Positions 1 through 10,859 of a stretch of 64,000 bases of DNA are shown here, one piece after another. Numbering within the stretch: the stretch's first letter is position 1; each line of letters begins with the position of its first letter. The DNA is from Diphasiastrum complanatum (Eukaryota > Streptophyta > Lycopodiopsida > Lycopodiales > Lycopodiaceae): the NCBI GenBank assembly GCA_029204225.1, contig CM055111.1:15751207-15815206 (forward strand), written 5' to 3'. The notes below the pieces were generated by a model. The model was not told where the DNA came from. It saw nothing but the letters and a program-made list of their open reading frames with translations, and ran no database searches. Both the position numbers and the translations under genes were made by a program.

Positions 1-1535
1 AACAAATTTCTCGAAAGCTTCCAATTTGGTACCAATAAAGTATACCATACTAAAATTTCCTGAAGTCATCAATAAATGTTATGAAGTACTTCGCATCACC
101 CAACGACAATACTTCGAATGGTCCTCAAATATCTAAATGCACAATTTCAAGTACCTTAGTTGCTTTATAAACATCCTTACTGAAAGGTGATCTAGTCATC
201 TTGCCTTTAAGATAGGATTCGCAGGTAGTTCAAATATCTCTACTTGTGATTTCGACTCATTGAATTCTCTGACTTTTGTTGGCTTGGTACAAGGCTTCCA
301 TGTTCATATGACATAGCCTCTTGTGCCACAATACATTTGTTGATTCCTGAGTTTGATTGACTTGTTCGATTCTTGTTCAAATGTTCAGGTGATATAAACT
401 TCATTCTCTGTTGCCTTTAGCAACCAGGTTATCAGAATCTTCCTCAAACAGTTTACAAGGGTTCTTTGTGAAGATTATTGACATGCTTGTATTGACTATC
501 TTAGCTACAACTAGAAGATCTTTATCAAGAGTAGGGACATAGGGAACTTCCTCCAGTTTCTTATCTCCCTAATTCAATCCTGCCATAATACACCAGTTCC
601 ATCAACCATGTGTTTAGAACCATCTCCAAGTATAATAAATCTCGAATAGTTCGTCTTCTTGTACTCAGACAAATAATAGTCTACTACTGCATGACCCCGT
701 TTATGACAATGAATGCATTCAATCTTTGGATCTAACCAACACTTTTCTTTTGTGTGACCTGATCTTCTGCATTTATTGCAGATTTTCTTATCACTAGAAC
801 TTTCTGTTGTTTACCAGATTGTTGTTCATTTGTCTTAGACCCATTCTTTTTAGCAGACTCCCTCTTAAACTTAGACTTCTTAGAAGATTTATTCTTTTGA
901 GTAAATAGAGCATTTTTGGAATCACCATTGTCGTCATAGCATTCACGAGCTTCTACTTCCTCTTTAATTCCGTCTATTGCCTTTTGAAGTGTCATTGTCA
1001 CATCTTTCGCCAATAAGGTTCTTGTTGTGTGGAATGACCTGGGTAGGGCTTGAAGAAAATAACTAGGTTGTTTTCTGCACCAGAATTTTGCAAGGAAATA
1101 AACAGATCTTTAATCTTTCACGCGAATGTGTTCAGGTCTTTGCCGTCCCACTGTAGGTAAGTCAATTGGTCGTCCAAGAACATGATCTGATCACGAGATC
1201 GAGTCTCATTCGTGGATTGCAATTATTCCCATAAATCTTTTGCGTTCGAAATTGATGTAAGATCTAGTATTATATTGTCATGCACTAAAGATGCAATAAT
1301 TGCTATAGCTCTATCATTTTTTAAACTCCATTCTCGAAGTTCTTTACCAGGAGTAGCTACTGGCATCTCCTCTATTGGTTCTACCCATTGCCATAGACCT
1401 TCGCCCTTCAATAAGAGTGAAGTCTTTAATTTCCAAATCAAGTAGTTTGAACCTTCTGGATCGAAGATCGTAGTGATCATAGCTTGAATATTGATGATCA
1501 AAGTATCAATTTCAATTCCATAGGCTCTGATACCA
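1..1535 (-). pseudogene. Ty1/copia gag-protease-integrase fragment (element E)
   Basis: Reading the minus strand from about 1,501 downward gives a copia gag N-terminus (motif SNYLIWKLKTSLLLKGEGLW), then a lysine-rich gag C-terminus (about 732-1,013). Two CCHC knuckles follow (about 665-790): the first reads C-NK-C-RRSG-H-TKEK-C, and in the second the last Cys is Tyr. Next come the part of the protease region that follows the active site (LGDGS, then VPYVPTLDKDLL at about 500-640) and a GAG-pre-integrase HxH signature (LWHKRLCHMNMEAL, about 290-340). The DSGAT active-site stretch is missing between knuckle and LGDGS, so protease is deleted. Several stops and frame changes are present. The element runs off the left edge of the window, so integrase, RT and RNase H are not visible. 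It is related to family C further right, but distinct. A dead retroelement is near certain. Confidence 0.85.
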
Positions 1536-1570
1536 CTGTATCAAATTTAATTCCGGATGCTCTGATACCA
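1524..1570 (-). repeat. duplicated tRNA-Met primer-binding site
   Basis: On the minus strand the 12-base primer-binding site TGGTATCAGAGC occurs twice, at 1,559-1,570 and 1,524-1,535, exactly 35 bases apart. The bases following each copy are similar (CATCCGGAATT and CCTATGGAATT). This is a tandem duplication of the primer site of element E. Gag begins just downstream. Confidence 0.85.
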
Positions 1571-2476
1571 CTATAGAAAAAATAGTAATTATCTTTCCAC
1601 AGAGAAATGATAAAATTTTGAATAAATCAAACTAATATCAGTGTCTTCAATCGGGTCTGTATCTGATCTATTTACTAATAGAACAGTATTAGCTCTGATT
1701 GAATATGCGTGCAAAAATTATGTGTGGAAGTAAGAGACAACTTTGGACAGTTTTTAGACAATAAGAAACTATTGATCAAAAATGAATTTTCATAACTCTA
1801 AATCTGAATCATCAATATACATCTCTTGATGTCTTATCTCATTGTTGTGTCTCTGATTGAGTTAGTGTATTACAATGAGTAGTGCACATGTATTTATAGT
1901 GCTACAAGACAGGTCTTTTGGCCTTTAATTTACAAGTCTTTTGGCCTTTCAATGCTGTAACAAAAGATATCTAACCGTTTACGAATAGGTGCTATGTTTT
2001 TAGGGTCAAATAATTTTTGTTCACGAATTATTCGCGAAAGTTTATCTCTTTGTCTCAGCTTCGTGTTTCGAGAATTTTTCACGACACTTGTCTCTTCGCG
2101 ACATTTTTGTCTTACACCAATTGTTCGTGACAGATGACAATTCTTGAGCTTGAAGAAGAATCAAAATATTTCACGAATTGTTTGTGATAGTTTCATGACA
2201 GGTGAGCTTGAAGAACAGTCTAGAAGATTTCGCGAATTATTTGCGACAATTTTGCAACATCTGAGGTATGAACTAGAAATAGAATTTGCGACAGGATTCT
2301 GTTTGCAAATCTTTGGAGCTTCAACAAAAAAGCTACGAGCTTCTACAAAAAACTGTTTCACGAATCTTTCGAGTTGACTGCAAGACAAATTTTGTAAATT
2401 CTTTGCGAATCTTTCGAGTTGGTCACGAATAGAAATGTTTCGAGTTTGCATTCATTTCTTTCTCATCCTTTGTCAG
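1571..2476 (-). mobile_element. probable 5' LTR of element E
   Basis: This stretch directly precedes the primer-binding site on the minus strand, where the 5' LTR must lie. A TATA-like CTATAAATAC lies at about 1,891-1,902 on the minus strand. The distal half (2,000-2,460) is full of TTCGCGAA/TCACGAA-type motifs resembling those in the LTRs of element C. The outer edge is a guess, placed at a TGAC start near 2,476; no second LTR is in the window to compare. Confidence 0.4.
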
Positions 2477-2628
2477 GTAAAATGTGCACTTTGTTAGTAG
2501 AATCAAGATCTTTCTGATTAGTTGTTCTACAAATGGTTTAGCAAATGGATTTGGCTAATGATTTAGTCACAGTATTAAGTTGATGGTGGTATCAGAAGGT
2601 TTAGCAAATTACTGTTGGTGATGAATCA

Positions 2629-3035
2629 GTTGATGATCAAGCTGATGAATCGGTTGATGATCAAGTTGATGAATCAGTTGACAATCAATTTGATGACTCG
2701 ATTGATGGTCAAGTCAACGTAATCAGCTGATGGATAAGCCACTATGATCGGTTGATGATCAAGTTGTAGACTTGGTTAATGAATGCGGCTGGTGGATAAG
2801 CCAATGGACTTGGCTATTAAATAAGCTAGATGGCTCAGTTGATGATCAAATTGTAAATTCGATTGATGGTTTAGCTAATGGATTCAGCTAATTAGTAAGC
2901 TAGATGACTCAGTTGATGATGAAGCTGTAGGCTCAATTGATGTACCTAGCTAGCATAATCGGCTAATAGATAAGGCAGATGACTCAGTTGATGGTTCAGC
3001 TGATGGAGTTAGCTGTTAGATAAGCCAGCTGACAT
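2629..3035. repeat. 24-bp minisatellite grading into 75-bp higher-order repeat
   Basis: Three adjacent 24-bp units built on GTTGATGATCAAGTTGATGA start at 2,629, 2,653 and 2,677. The unit then becomes a longer composite in which GTTGATGATSAA recurs at 2,751, 2,838, 2,912 and 2,987 (spacings 87, 74 and 75), alternating with GATAAGCYA-containing segments. No open reading frame spans it. Confidence 0.8.
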
Positions 3036-3640
3036 GGCTAATGATGAAGTGTCTGAGCTTCCTTCGCTTGATTGTTATCTCGATGGAGATAAGATAAGCT
3101 TTGGGGATTTTTGATGGCACTGATCGAGAGTGCATTAGAGGCACTTGAATGGAGACTCGGTTGATGAGGCTATAGATTCGATTCAGTTTGAAAGGTGATT
3201 CTAGTGGAATTAACCGAATGGTGGGTTGTCAGAACTCATTTTCCCAAGAGAAACCAATGGATATTGATTCGAATGATGTTATATAGTAATTTGTTCAAGA
3301 GCTGGAGAAGTTTTGTGATAACTCTGATCAATCAAATGCTTGGTAAAACATTCCAAACAAATTGTTTGTCACTTTTTTTTTAAAGATTAATCAAGCCATG
3401 AGTGCTCTCCATAATATTTGAACCGAAGCGAGCCTCATTTTCTTTTGAGCAATTTCTTGCCGAGTGTCAAAAGATATGTGAGCAGGGGGTGGTCTTATGG
3501 AAAAATTTTGTTGTACATATTTTTTGGTGAAGTATGGTTAGATAGTCCAAAACATTTTCTAGGGCCTCTTGTCCCTTGCACATCCAAAGAGAGGTAAATG
3601 TTACCAGGTCTTAGCGTGTGATGTTTTTTTTTTTTGTTGT
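3036..3640. other. non-coding, nothing recognised
   Basis: AT-rich DNA between the minisatellite and a copia RNase H scrap. Short open frames occur on both strands but match no family I recognise, and no terminal repeat is visible. Confidence 0.5.
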
Positions 3641-4010
3641 AGTTCGAGTGTAGCAGATTCATTGCAAGTTGGAATTTTTTTGGTTTGGCCACAAAGGATT
3701 CAAATGTGATTCGGTTGACAGGTGATTGAATTCTGGTTTGGTTGACAGATGAGTCAAATGTGGTTCGACTAATGGATGATCTGTAAATGTCGTGATCTTC
3801 AAACTAACCAATGCACAAAATTTGTTGTGTGCATTAATGCTCAATGCTTTGGTAAACACATTTGCAATCATGTCTTGTGTTTGATAGAGAACATTAAGCT
3901 TACCTCTATTTCAAGAACCTTGACCCTGATATAGTGATATTGAATCTCAATGTGCTTACTACTAGATTGAAATCTAGGGTTGGCCGATAAGGCAATGGCA
4001 CTCTCATTCG
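3640..4010 (-). pseudogene. copia RNase H C-terminal fragment
   Basis: On the minus strand the frame reads SSKHIEIQYHYIRVKV (about 3,900-3,960). After a frame break comes ANVFTKALSINAHNKF (about 3,815-3,870). Both are hallmark C-terminal copia RNase H motifs (KHIEIQYHxIRE and ADIFTKAL). It ends against a T-rich tract at 4,010-4,022, where a different copia family starts. The KHIEIQ version differs from family C, which has KHIPLKYHHIR, so two unrelated fragments are joined here. Confidence 0.75.
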
Positions 4011-4024
4011 ACCTTTTTTTTTTC

Positions 4025-6426
4025 TTTGGGAAGTGGTTCTAGTGTCCATGCTTGATTCTGCTTAATCGATTCAATCTCTTCCAACATTGCTTGCTTCCAA
4101 AATTCCTTTTGGATTCAAGATAGCTTCCAGATATGTCATCAGTTCTTCAATGTACCTGTAGTATTCAACATCTACGTTTTCACTCCACTGAATACTGTCG
4201 ATGAATCAGTCAGGGCATCTTAACTATTCTTGTCGACCTTCTTGGTGTGACTTGTCGCTACTGGTGTGTGTTTTCTTCGATTTCTTCGACAGGTTGGTCT
4301 TCCACTTCTTTCTCTAGAGTAAGTGGTTCGACATTCTAGTTCAATGTCTAGCCTCAATCTCCCTCTTCAATCGGCAGTATTGAGAAGATTTCACGGCCTC
4401 TTGATTCCTTAACTCTTGGAAATGTCGATTCGTCGAACCTCACATCTCTGCTCATTTCCACGTCTCTGCTCATTTCCACCTTTTGTGAGATTGGATTGTA
4501 GAGTCGATAGATCTGTGAGCCATTCGAATATCCGACCATTACTGTCTACACCGACTTATTGTCGAGTTTACTCCTTTTTTCTCCTGGTATGTGCATGTAT
4601 GCTGCACACCGGAGCACTCGTACATACGACAGATCGGGCTTCTCAACCATCCATATTTCGTATGGCGTCTTGTCTTCCAGTGTCGTCATTGTTGATTTGT
4701 TTGGTAGATGCCATTGCTTCGGCCCAAAATTGACTTGGCAATTGTGCTTGTGCCATCATGCATTTTGCACCCTTGACAAGAGTTCTATTTCTTTTTCTAC
4801 AATACCATTGTACTGAGGTGACTACTAATGTTCAATTTTTCTATCTTGGCAGAAGTTTAAAAACTCCTTGCTTGAATATTTGCTTTCATTGTCGGACCTG
4901 ATTGTCTGCGGTCTCTTGGAGGTGTGTTGTTCTGCAAATGCCACGAACTTCTTGAATGCTTCAAACACTTTGGACTTCTTCCTCAAGTTATATATTGTCA
5001 TCATCCAACTATAGTCATCAATGAATGTGAGGAAATATTGTGATCTAGAGAGGGAATTGACTTTCATCGGTCTACAAACGTTTGAGTGAACAAGCTCAAA
5101 GATGTCCTTGGCTCTCCTCCCTTCATGTACAAACAGAGTTTGGATCCGAGCGCAAGAACAACGAGCAAGAAAGAAAAGGGATACGAAACGCACTTGAATG
5201 CGATACCGGAGGATGCAATACCAGATCCAGACGCATAATAGTCAACGAGGTGTAATCAGAAGAAGCGGCGCGCTTGAAATCAATATCCAACAAAACAATC
5301 GTAAATTTGCGTGAAAATCCGAACCGAAAAAGACCTATTTATATTAAATTTTTTGCACGAATGGAGGAGTGGACTTGTGATCTTCAGACCACTTCCTAGC
5401 TCTCTTCTGCTCATGTCGTAGAGACTCCTCATATTCAAATGATACATTCTTGTATGCCAGAGATGATTTTTATTTTCAAATGCATTCAATATGGTATCGT
5501 AGATGCTAATAATTTTAGCCTGGTAAAGATTACCTTGTCTTGATCCAACAATCAATAGCTTGTTTGATTGTTGCTCGATTATTCGGAATACGTTCCCATC
5601 AGATAGGACTCGTATTCCGAATCTACTATCCTCGATACAGAGAGCAAGTCTCTTTTCAGTGTGGGTACATAGAGTGCTCCTTGGAGCTCTGCATGCCCCG
5701 ACAATGTATGTAGCTGTAGAGTTTCGATGCCTTTGAGATCGTGTATGCTCCCATCACTCAGTATCATTGTTCTTGTATCGTCAAGTGTTCTATATTTGAT
5801 CAAGACATTCTTTTTATAGGTTATGTGTGATGTAGCCCCTGAGTCAATCACTATATTGTAGTCGTGCTATGTATAACTAATTGACTCTTCATTGACTATC
5901 GTGAAGGCATTGTCGCTCTTCTTAGCATCCTTTGATGATTCTGCAAAATTGTTTTTTCTGCTTTATGCTTTCCTTTTGGGTTGTGCCAACATTCATATGC
6001 TGAATGCCCTTTCTTCTTGCAATGTGTGCAAGGTATTGTCAGGTTGAACCAGCATTTGTCTACTATGTGTCCTAATTTGTGACAGTGATCTTAGGTAGAA
6101 GCTTTTTTGTTGCAGTTGCCTCTTGTCGAAGACTTTGGTTGAGTCTTGTTGATAGTGGGCTTGATTTTGTATTTCTTCTTTCCTCTTGTAAAGGCCTTCT
6201 CCTGGTCACCATTTGCTGCTCCATCTCTCATTAGTCTTTCATCTGCAACAAGACTGACTGCTCTTTCGAATGTCATCTCAAGTAAGCTCAGGATGATCAT
6301 TCTCAGTGGTTGGTAAGATGAAGGTAGAGATTTTATGAAGTCCATCAGTTGCTGCGGTATTGGGACTTGATGCTCTTGTGTAGTGGGTTTCTTTCCTTGC
6401 CTAACCTGAATCCAAGATCTAGTCAA
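4025..6426 (-). pseudogene. 5'-truncated family-C copia element (copy D)
   Basis: Minus-strand domains in order: gag C-terminus (6,091-6,426), two CCHC knuckles (about 5,990-6,100, shifted frame), protease with DSGATSH (about 5,830-5,851), GAG-pre-integrase (LWHTRMYHLN, about 5,440-5,480), integrase core (4,825-5,130, with SDNESKY as the second catalytic Asp), integrase C-terminal part (4,354-4,740), and the first residues of RT (EFWKQAMLEEIE, about 4,060-4,110). The rest of RT is absent. The same order and near-identical motifs occur in element C at 54.4-57 kb. The first integrase Asp is Asn (HSNVCRP). Gag is cut at about 6,426 with no LTR. Frameshifts and stops are frequent. An 18-bp in-frame tandem duplication sits at 4,445-4,480. 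Confidence 0.88.
5130..5345. other. foreign insert inside copy D integrase
   Basis: Copy D follows element C up to the zinc-binding part of integrase (SPLLHSCKK, about 5,350) and resumes at HEGRRAK (about 5,120). Between them lie about 215 bases with no counterpart in element C, richer in CG dinucleotides than the flanks (for example GAAGCGGCGCGC at about 5,262). No clear terminal repeats or target duplication were found. Confidence 0.55.
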
Positions 6427-6439
6427 TATAGCATCAAAG

Positions 6440-6900
6440 AGATGGAGTTAGTTGTCACACGTAGGTTCATTCCCATGAGAGCGATAGTATAGTTCAGATT
6501 TCAACATGAATGGAGGATCTAACACTAACATCCATTAACACTAAGCATTAACACTACATCCATTAACCCTAAATCCACAACAATGATAGAAATTTACTCT
6601 TCTCTCTCTCCCTTTCTCTCTCACAAAAAGCATAAAAAATAGCAATCCCCATAATGATCAGATCCAACAATTAGCTAAATCCAAAGAAAGCATGAGAAAT
6701 GGAAGAAAAGAGAAGAAGAGCAAGGACATTCATCATTCCATTTCTAAAGAGAACCAATCTGCTTTATTGAAATGAGGAAATGAACATGAGGAACAACTTG
6801 AGTTGGTCCCTTTTTATAGTGGAGAGGAGGACCCTGGCCTCTGAATCCTATTGGTCCAGTTTTCCTCTCTTTTTATTCAAATATAAAAACTAAGCAATAT
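6440..6900 (-). other. LTR-like non-coding segment
   Basis: On the minus strand there is TATAAAAAGG (about 6,815-6,824), then AATAAAGC about 50 bases on (near 6,766), a pyrimidine/purine-rich leader and a short repeated phrase (TAATGGATG and GTTAATGCTTAGTGTTAATG, 6,515-6,570). This layout resembles an LTR promoter and polyadenylation region, but no partner LTR or pol sequence is attached. Identity is uncertain. Confidence 0.3.
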
Positions 6901-8673
6901 ATATACTAAGCAATTAGGTCGTCAAATGTGATTGCCAGTTGGCTGGTGTTCGCTAGCATCCATCCAGTTCCTTCTTAGGAATTGATTGCTAATAAGCGGT
7001 GGAAATTGGCCGTAAACAATCTGTTTGCATAAATGAACCAAAACTGTCACTCTGCAGAAATGAACTAAAACTTCCATAGGCGAAGGTGTTGCAAAAAGGC
7101 AACAGTGTCGGCATTTTGCGAAAAACCCGACAATGTCCTTAAATCTGATTTAGGGTAGCCCCATACTTTGCCAGAGTCATTTCTATCGAATTCATGCAAT
7201 CTTAATGTCATAAAATTGAGATCGACGAGCTTAAACATTCTAAGTCATAGGGACCAAAATCAAGCTATCTTGTGTGTAAACATACAATCTAATCTACTTA
7301 AATGTTGTAAACACAAGCTTACTCTAAGTTGATCAGTCAATTGGCAAGCTCTAGTCATATATGAAGTGGTCATAAGCTCCTTGTGTATTAAACAAATTCT
7401 TCTTGTTAAAGAATTTGCAAAATCATTATGTAATTTTTATTGAGGCCACATGGAGATGAGGCACGATGATTGTTATCCATTTTTTGGGTTGCTTTAGTAT
7501 AACATTAAGACCTTGCTACAATGCCCAATAGTAAAAAATGTATTTGTAATTTCTTGATGTTCTTCTTTTGAACTTGACGGTGCAATTGATGCATATGAAA
7601 ATGATTTTACCTTTCACCTTAATGTTCGACAAAATCTAGCCCTTAAAATACCTTCAAAATGATCTCTGATGTCCATGAGGCACTCCAAATGTCACATTGT
7701 TGACGTCATATCTAAGGGAGTGTCCTCACTAAGCCTCTACTCTTAACGGAGTCAATGGTGCCTTTTGAAAAGATATCAACCAGTTCTTTTTTTTGTTGGT
7801 TAAAAAAATAAAAAGACCAAGGATTTGTAACCTTTTGGATCAAGGTAGGGGCTACAAATCATTGGACACCTTGATTTGACTGTTTAGTTCCAGAAATTGT
7901 GAACATGCATTCAATGAACATGTTAATTCCTATAGGGGGCTAATGAAAACAAAGTGCCGATGCCCATGTTATAAAGATGGTGAAACAAAATACTATCCTA
8001 TCACCAATTAATGTTAATGAGGATAAGAAATATGAGTGGGGTTATAACATCTAAAAAAACTATTTTGTAGTTTAAAATGTATATTGGAAATAAAATGATT
8101 TCCTATAAAAACTTGAGACACATACATTTTGTAACTAGGAAAAAAAATTTCTAATTTAGAAATGGTAGAAATGTATCTAGGAAATAAGGTTTTTCCCTAG
8201 TTGCAATTCAGCACATACCATTTTTAACTAGGAAAAAAGCTTTCCTAGTTAGAAGGGGTCCAAATACACATTTTAACTAGGAAAAATCATGTGAAACGAG
8301 GAAATTCCACATTTTTCCTATATAGGAACTGATCAAAAGTTCCTTGTGTAGGGTGCTACATTCAATACAATATGCATGTCTTGAATATCTTATTGTTTTG
8401 TATATGAAACAACAAACCTTTCGAGAGCTCAAATAAGTAAAATCAACAAAATCATGAATGTTGGCTATCATGTCAATTTGGATAGTACTTCACAATTTGA
8501 GTAATAAAATAATCAACCCATGCATTGATCAACAAAAGTATGGTGTCACCAGAAAAAGGCCGCCAAACCAATTCTTATGCAAACAAACATGCTTATCTAC
8601 TCGTCATCTATTATGATTCTTAAGCAAGACAACTTTAGTGAGATTAATGAAAAAAAGCAACATAAGCTCCACT
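6901..8673. other. non-coding spacer with inverted CTAGGAAA motifs
   Basis: No supported gene. Between about 8,040 and 8,330 the motif AACTAGGAAA recurs in both orientations, including a hairpin-forming pair (AACTAGGAAA, short spacer, TTTCCTAGTT at about 8,236-8,260). Such clusters are typical of subterminal regions of DNA transposons, but no terminal inverted repeat or transposase was found next to them. Confidence 0.4.
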
Positions 8674-9331
8674 TCATTTACTTCTTTTGTAATTCACATT
8701 ACAAGAATAAGCTTCATTGAGCACTCATGACATCGATAAGACTCATCCCAGCGTGTGAGTTTAGTCAAAGAAAACAAGAGGAAGTGCAACTGCATCATTA
8801 AATTCTATAGCCATTAAGATGATAAGAATTTGGCGTTGACAGCACAAATGGAAAAGATCAATCCACATAATATATTAACTTGGCAACCACACGTGACAAA
8901 CATAGTTGTGTCTGATATAAAACGAGCTGATAATGGAGATCAATCACTACATACAATACATGAAGTGCGTTTTGATGATCGTTTCTGGAATTTACTTCCC
9001 TTCATTGACTTCTTTAGCCATTCACATTACAAGAATAAGCTTCATTGAGCACTCATGGCATCGATAAGACTCATCCCAGCGTGTGAGTTTATTCAAAGAA
9101 AACAAGAGGAAGTGCAACTGCATCATTAAATTCTGTAGCCATTAAGATGATAAGAATTTGGCGTTGACAATTCAATTGGAAAAGATCCATCCACATAATA
9201 TATTTACTTGGAAACCACACGTGACATACTTGTGTCTGATATAAAACGAGCTGATAATGGCGATCAATCACTACATACAATACATGAAGTAAGCGCGTTT
9301 TGACGATCGTTTCTGGAATCTACTCCCTTCA
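8674..9331. repeat. tandem duplication, unit 328 bp
   Basis: The segment beginning TTCACATTACAAGAATAAGC at 8,693 recurs at 9,021, an offset of 328. Similarity continues through CACACGTGAC and GATATAAAACGAGCTGATAA to GATCGTTTCTGGAAT. The copies differ by scattered substitutions and small indels: the second copy lacks a few bases near CACGTGACA and gains AAGC before GCGTTTTGA. No ORF is shared by both copies. Confidence 0.85.
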
Positions 9332-10098
9332 CAGAAAGACTGCACAATTCAGGTTTCATAATTAATACTAATAAAAAGATGAATAGCGAACGCAGCTACA
9401 AGGATGATCTTCTGACGTCAAGATGAAGAACCTCAGAAGTCATCGGGATTCGAAAATTGTTTGACGTGTTTTACTCTACTATTATCTCGACGCATGCCCT
9501 ATATGGTCCTCGATATCATATTTCATGCTCCAAACTCATCCGGTTAATGAACAGCTGTGTTTGTGGGCTGGTCTTGATTCTCGTCCATCTGATCTTTTAG
9601 TAGATTTCTCCCACCTGATGTTTCATCAGTAGCCACACCTGACGGTACGAGTCCTCGTGCCTTGGTCTGGTAATGAGGAAAGCTCATGTCAAGTTAAATG
9701 GTTGTATTCACAACGCCTTGAAAATCTGAAAGGCAAAACCATAAGCATTTTCTATGAATAATTTTAACTTGACCAACAGCTAATTCCAAGTGTACTTGTC
9801 TTAGTATTGCAGCGTAGCTAGAATGATGATTCAGAGCGGACTTCTCTCTTGCACTTCCGATTTGACGAAAGAGCTAGTTAGTATTTTTAAAAAATTGCAC
9901 AGCTATCTCAGCCAAAAAGAAGTGATAACCAGTTTCACAGGTTTTCATTGCATGCGGAATACCTGAAATTTTGGAACTTGCTATAGTTACATAGACCTAT
10001 CCATTTCTCCATTATCAAGATCCATGTTACGAGCAAGAAAATAAAAATTAGGCAGTGGTCTGTATCTTGCTGTCATTTCCTTACTAGTAGAAAGAGAC
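9332..10098. other. non-coding, 3' side of RING gene
   Basis: No coding potential recognised. The region lies immediately downstream (minus strand) of the RING-H2 gene and could hold its 3' untranslated region. No polyadenylation signal could be assigned with confidence. Confidence 0.4.
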
Positions 10099-10824
10099 TT
10101 ATCGATAATATTTCAGTAACTGTAGGCCGCATGCAGCTTCACGTTCTATCAAGTCAGATATCAACTGATCTGAAAATGTACCCCGACATATAGGACAATT
10201 GCAAACGCTGGGAGTTGCTTCGAACCAACACAAGAAACAAGTCAGATGTAGCATGTGCCCGCACCTGAAACAGAACACATTCAGTATTTGCCATACTAAT
10301 AATCTAGAGCTGTAACGCTAAGGAGAACAAAACCATCTTCACGACAATGAAGTTGCGATTGCATGTATTGAGCTACAGAATTTAGAACCTACTGACCTCA
10401 ACTTTAGCATTAGATCGACTTGGTCAGGTGTGGGCGGCGGAATGAGTGGGTCCAGACATATAGGACACTCTGTTTCGAGATCCATTTCTGGTACATTAAC
10501 TATCTGCATATCATTCAATATTGGGCACATCAGTTCATCTGGCTGGATCACTGGGAATCGATACCCTGTTATGCGACATAAACATTCCATATCCATCCCT
10601 TCTATCTATCCCGTCTGTCTAATATGACGTCTTACACAGTGTGAGTCGATTGAATGTTTATGACTAGCGCGCAGAACTTTCAATAGATCAGGAGCTGATT
10701 CCTCATGAAGCACAGATATGCGATGCTTCTGAGTAGAGTATATATATTGGGTCTTTCCGCTAGGAGATCGGTATATTTGAACGTAATACGTTGCAGCATT
10801 GTCGTTCCCGCGAAAATTCAACAT
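10099..10824 (-). CDS. two-exon RING-H2 zinc-finger protein (probable E3 ubiquitin ligase), possibly a pseudogene
   Basis: Exon 1 (10,397-10,824) starts at ATG 10,822-10,824 and ends inside the RING after CPICLDPLIPPP. Exon 2 (10,099-10,264) continues with CGHMLHLTC and CNCPICRGTF and stops at TAA 10,099-10,101. The intron at 10,265-10,396 (132 bp) has GTCAGT and TTTCAG ends, and splicing restores CxxC...CxHxxHxxC...CxxC, the C3H2C3 pattern. Family knowledge: RING-H2 domains bind two zincs and recruit E2 enzymes for ubiquitin transfer. An in-frame TAG at 10,606-10,608 lies between the first 70-odd residues and the RING part. Either the protein starts at ATG 10,594-10,596 (about 120 residues) or this is a nonsense-mutated copy. 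The intron argues against a processed pseudogene. It is the only host-like gene in the left half. The substrate cannot be predicted. Confidence 0.72.
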
Positions 10825-10859
10825 GGTAGTTCCCGCTAAAACCCGTGCCAAAAAACGTC

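Noticed and set aside
1524..1570. tRNA gene at sites containing TGGTATCAGAGC
   Set aside because: Only the 12-base primer complement is present; no cloverleaf can be formed. The same holds at 32,803, 34,971, 35,842, 54,391 and 63,856.
6440..6900. LTR of copy D
   Set aside because: It does not resemble the family-C LTR (no TGTCAGAAATGG start, no TTCGCGAA motifs) and copy D gag is truncated before it, with no primer site between.
9600..9665. Hammerhead-ribozyme-like CTGATGA...GAAA on the minus strand
   Set aside because: CTGATGAAAC is present, but the bases between the two core boxes cannot form stem II and no stem III pairs around a GTC or GTA cleavage site.
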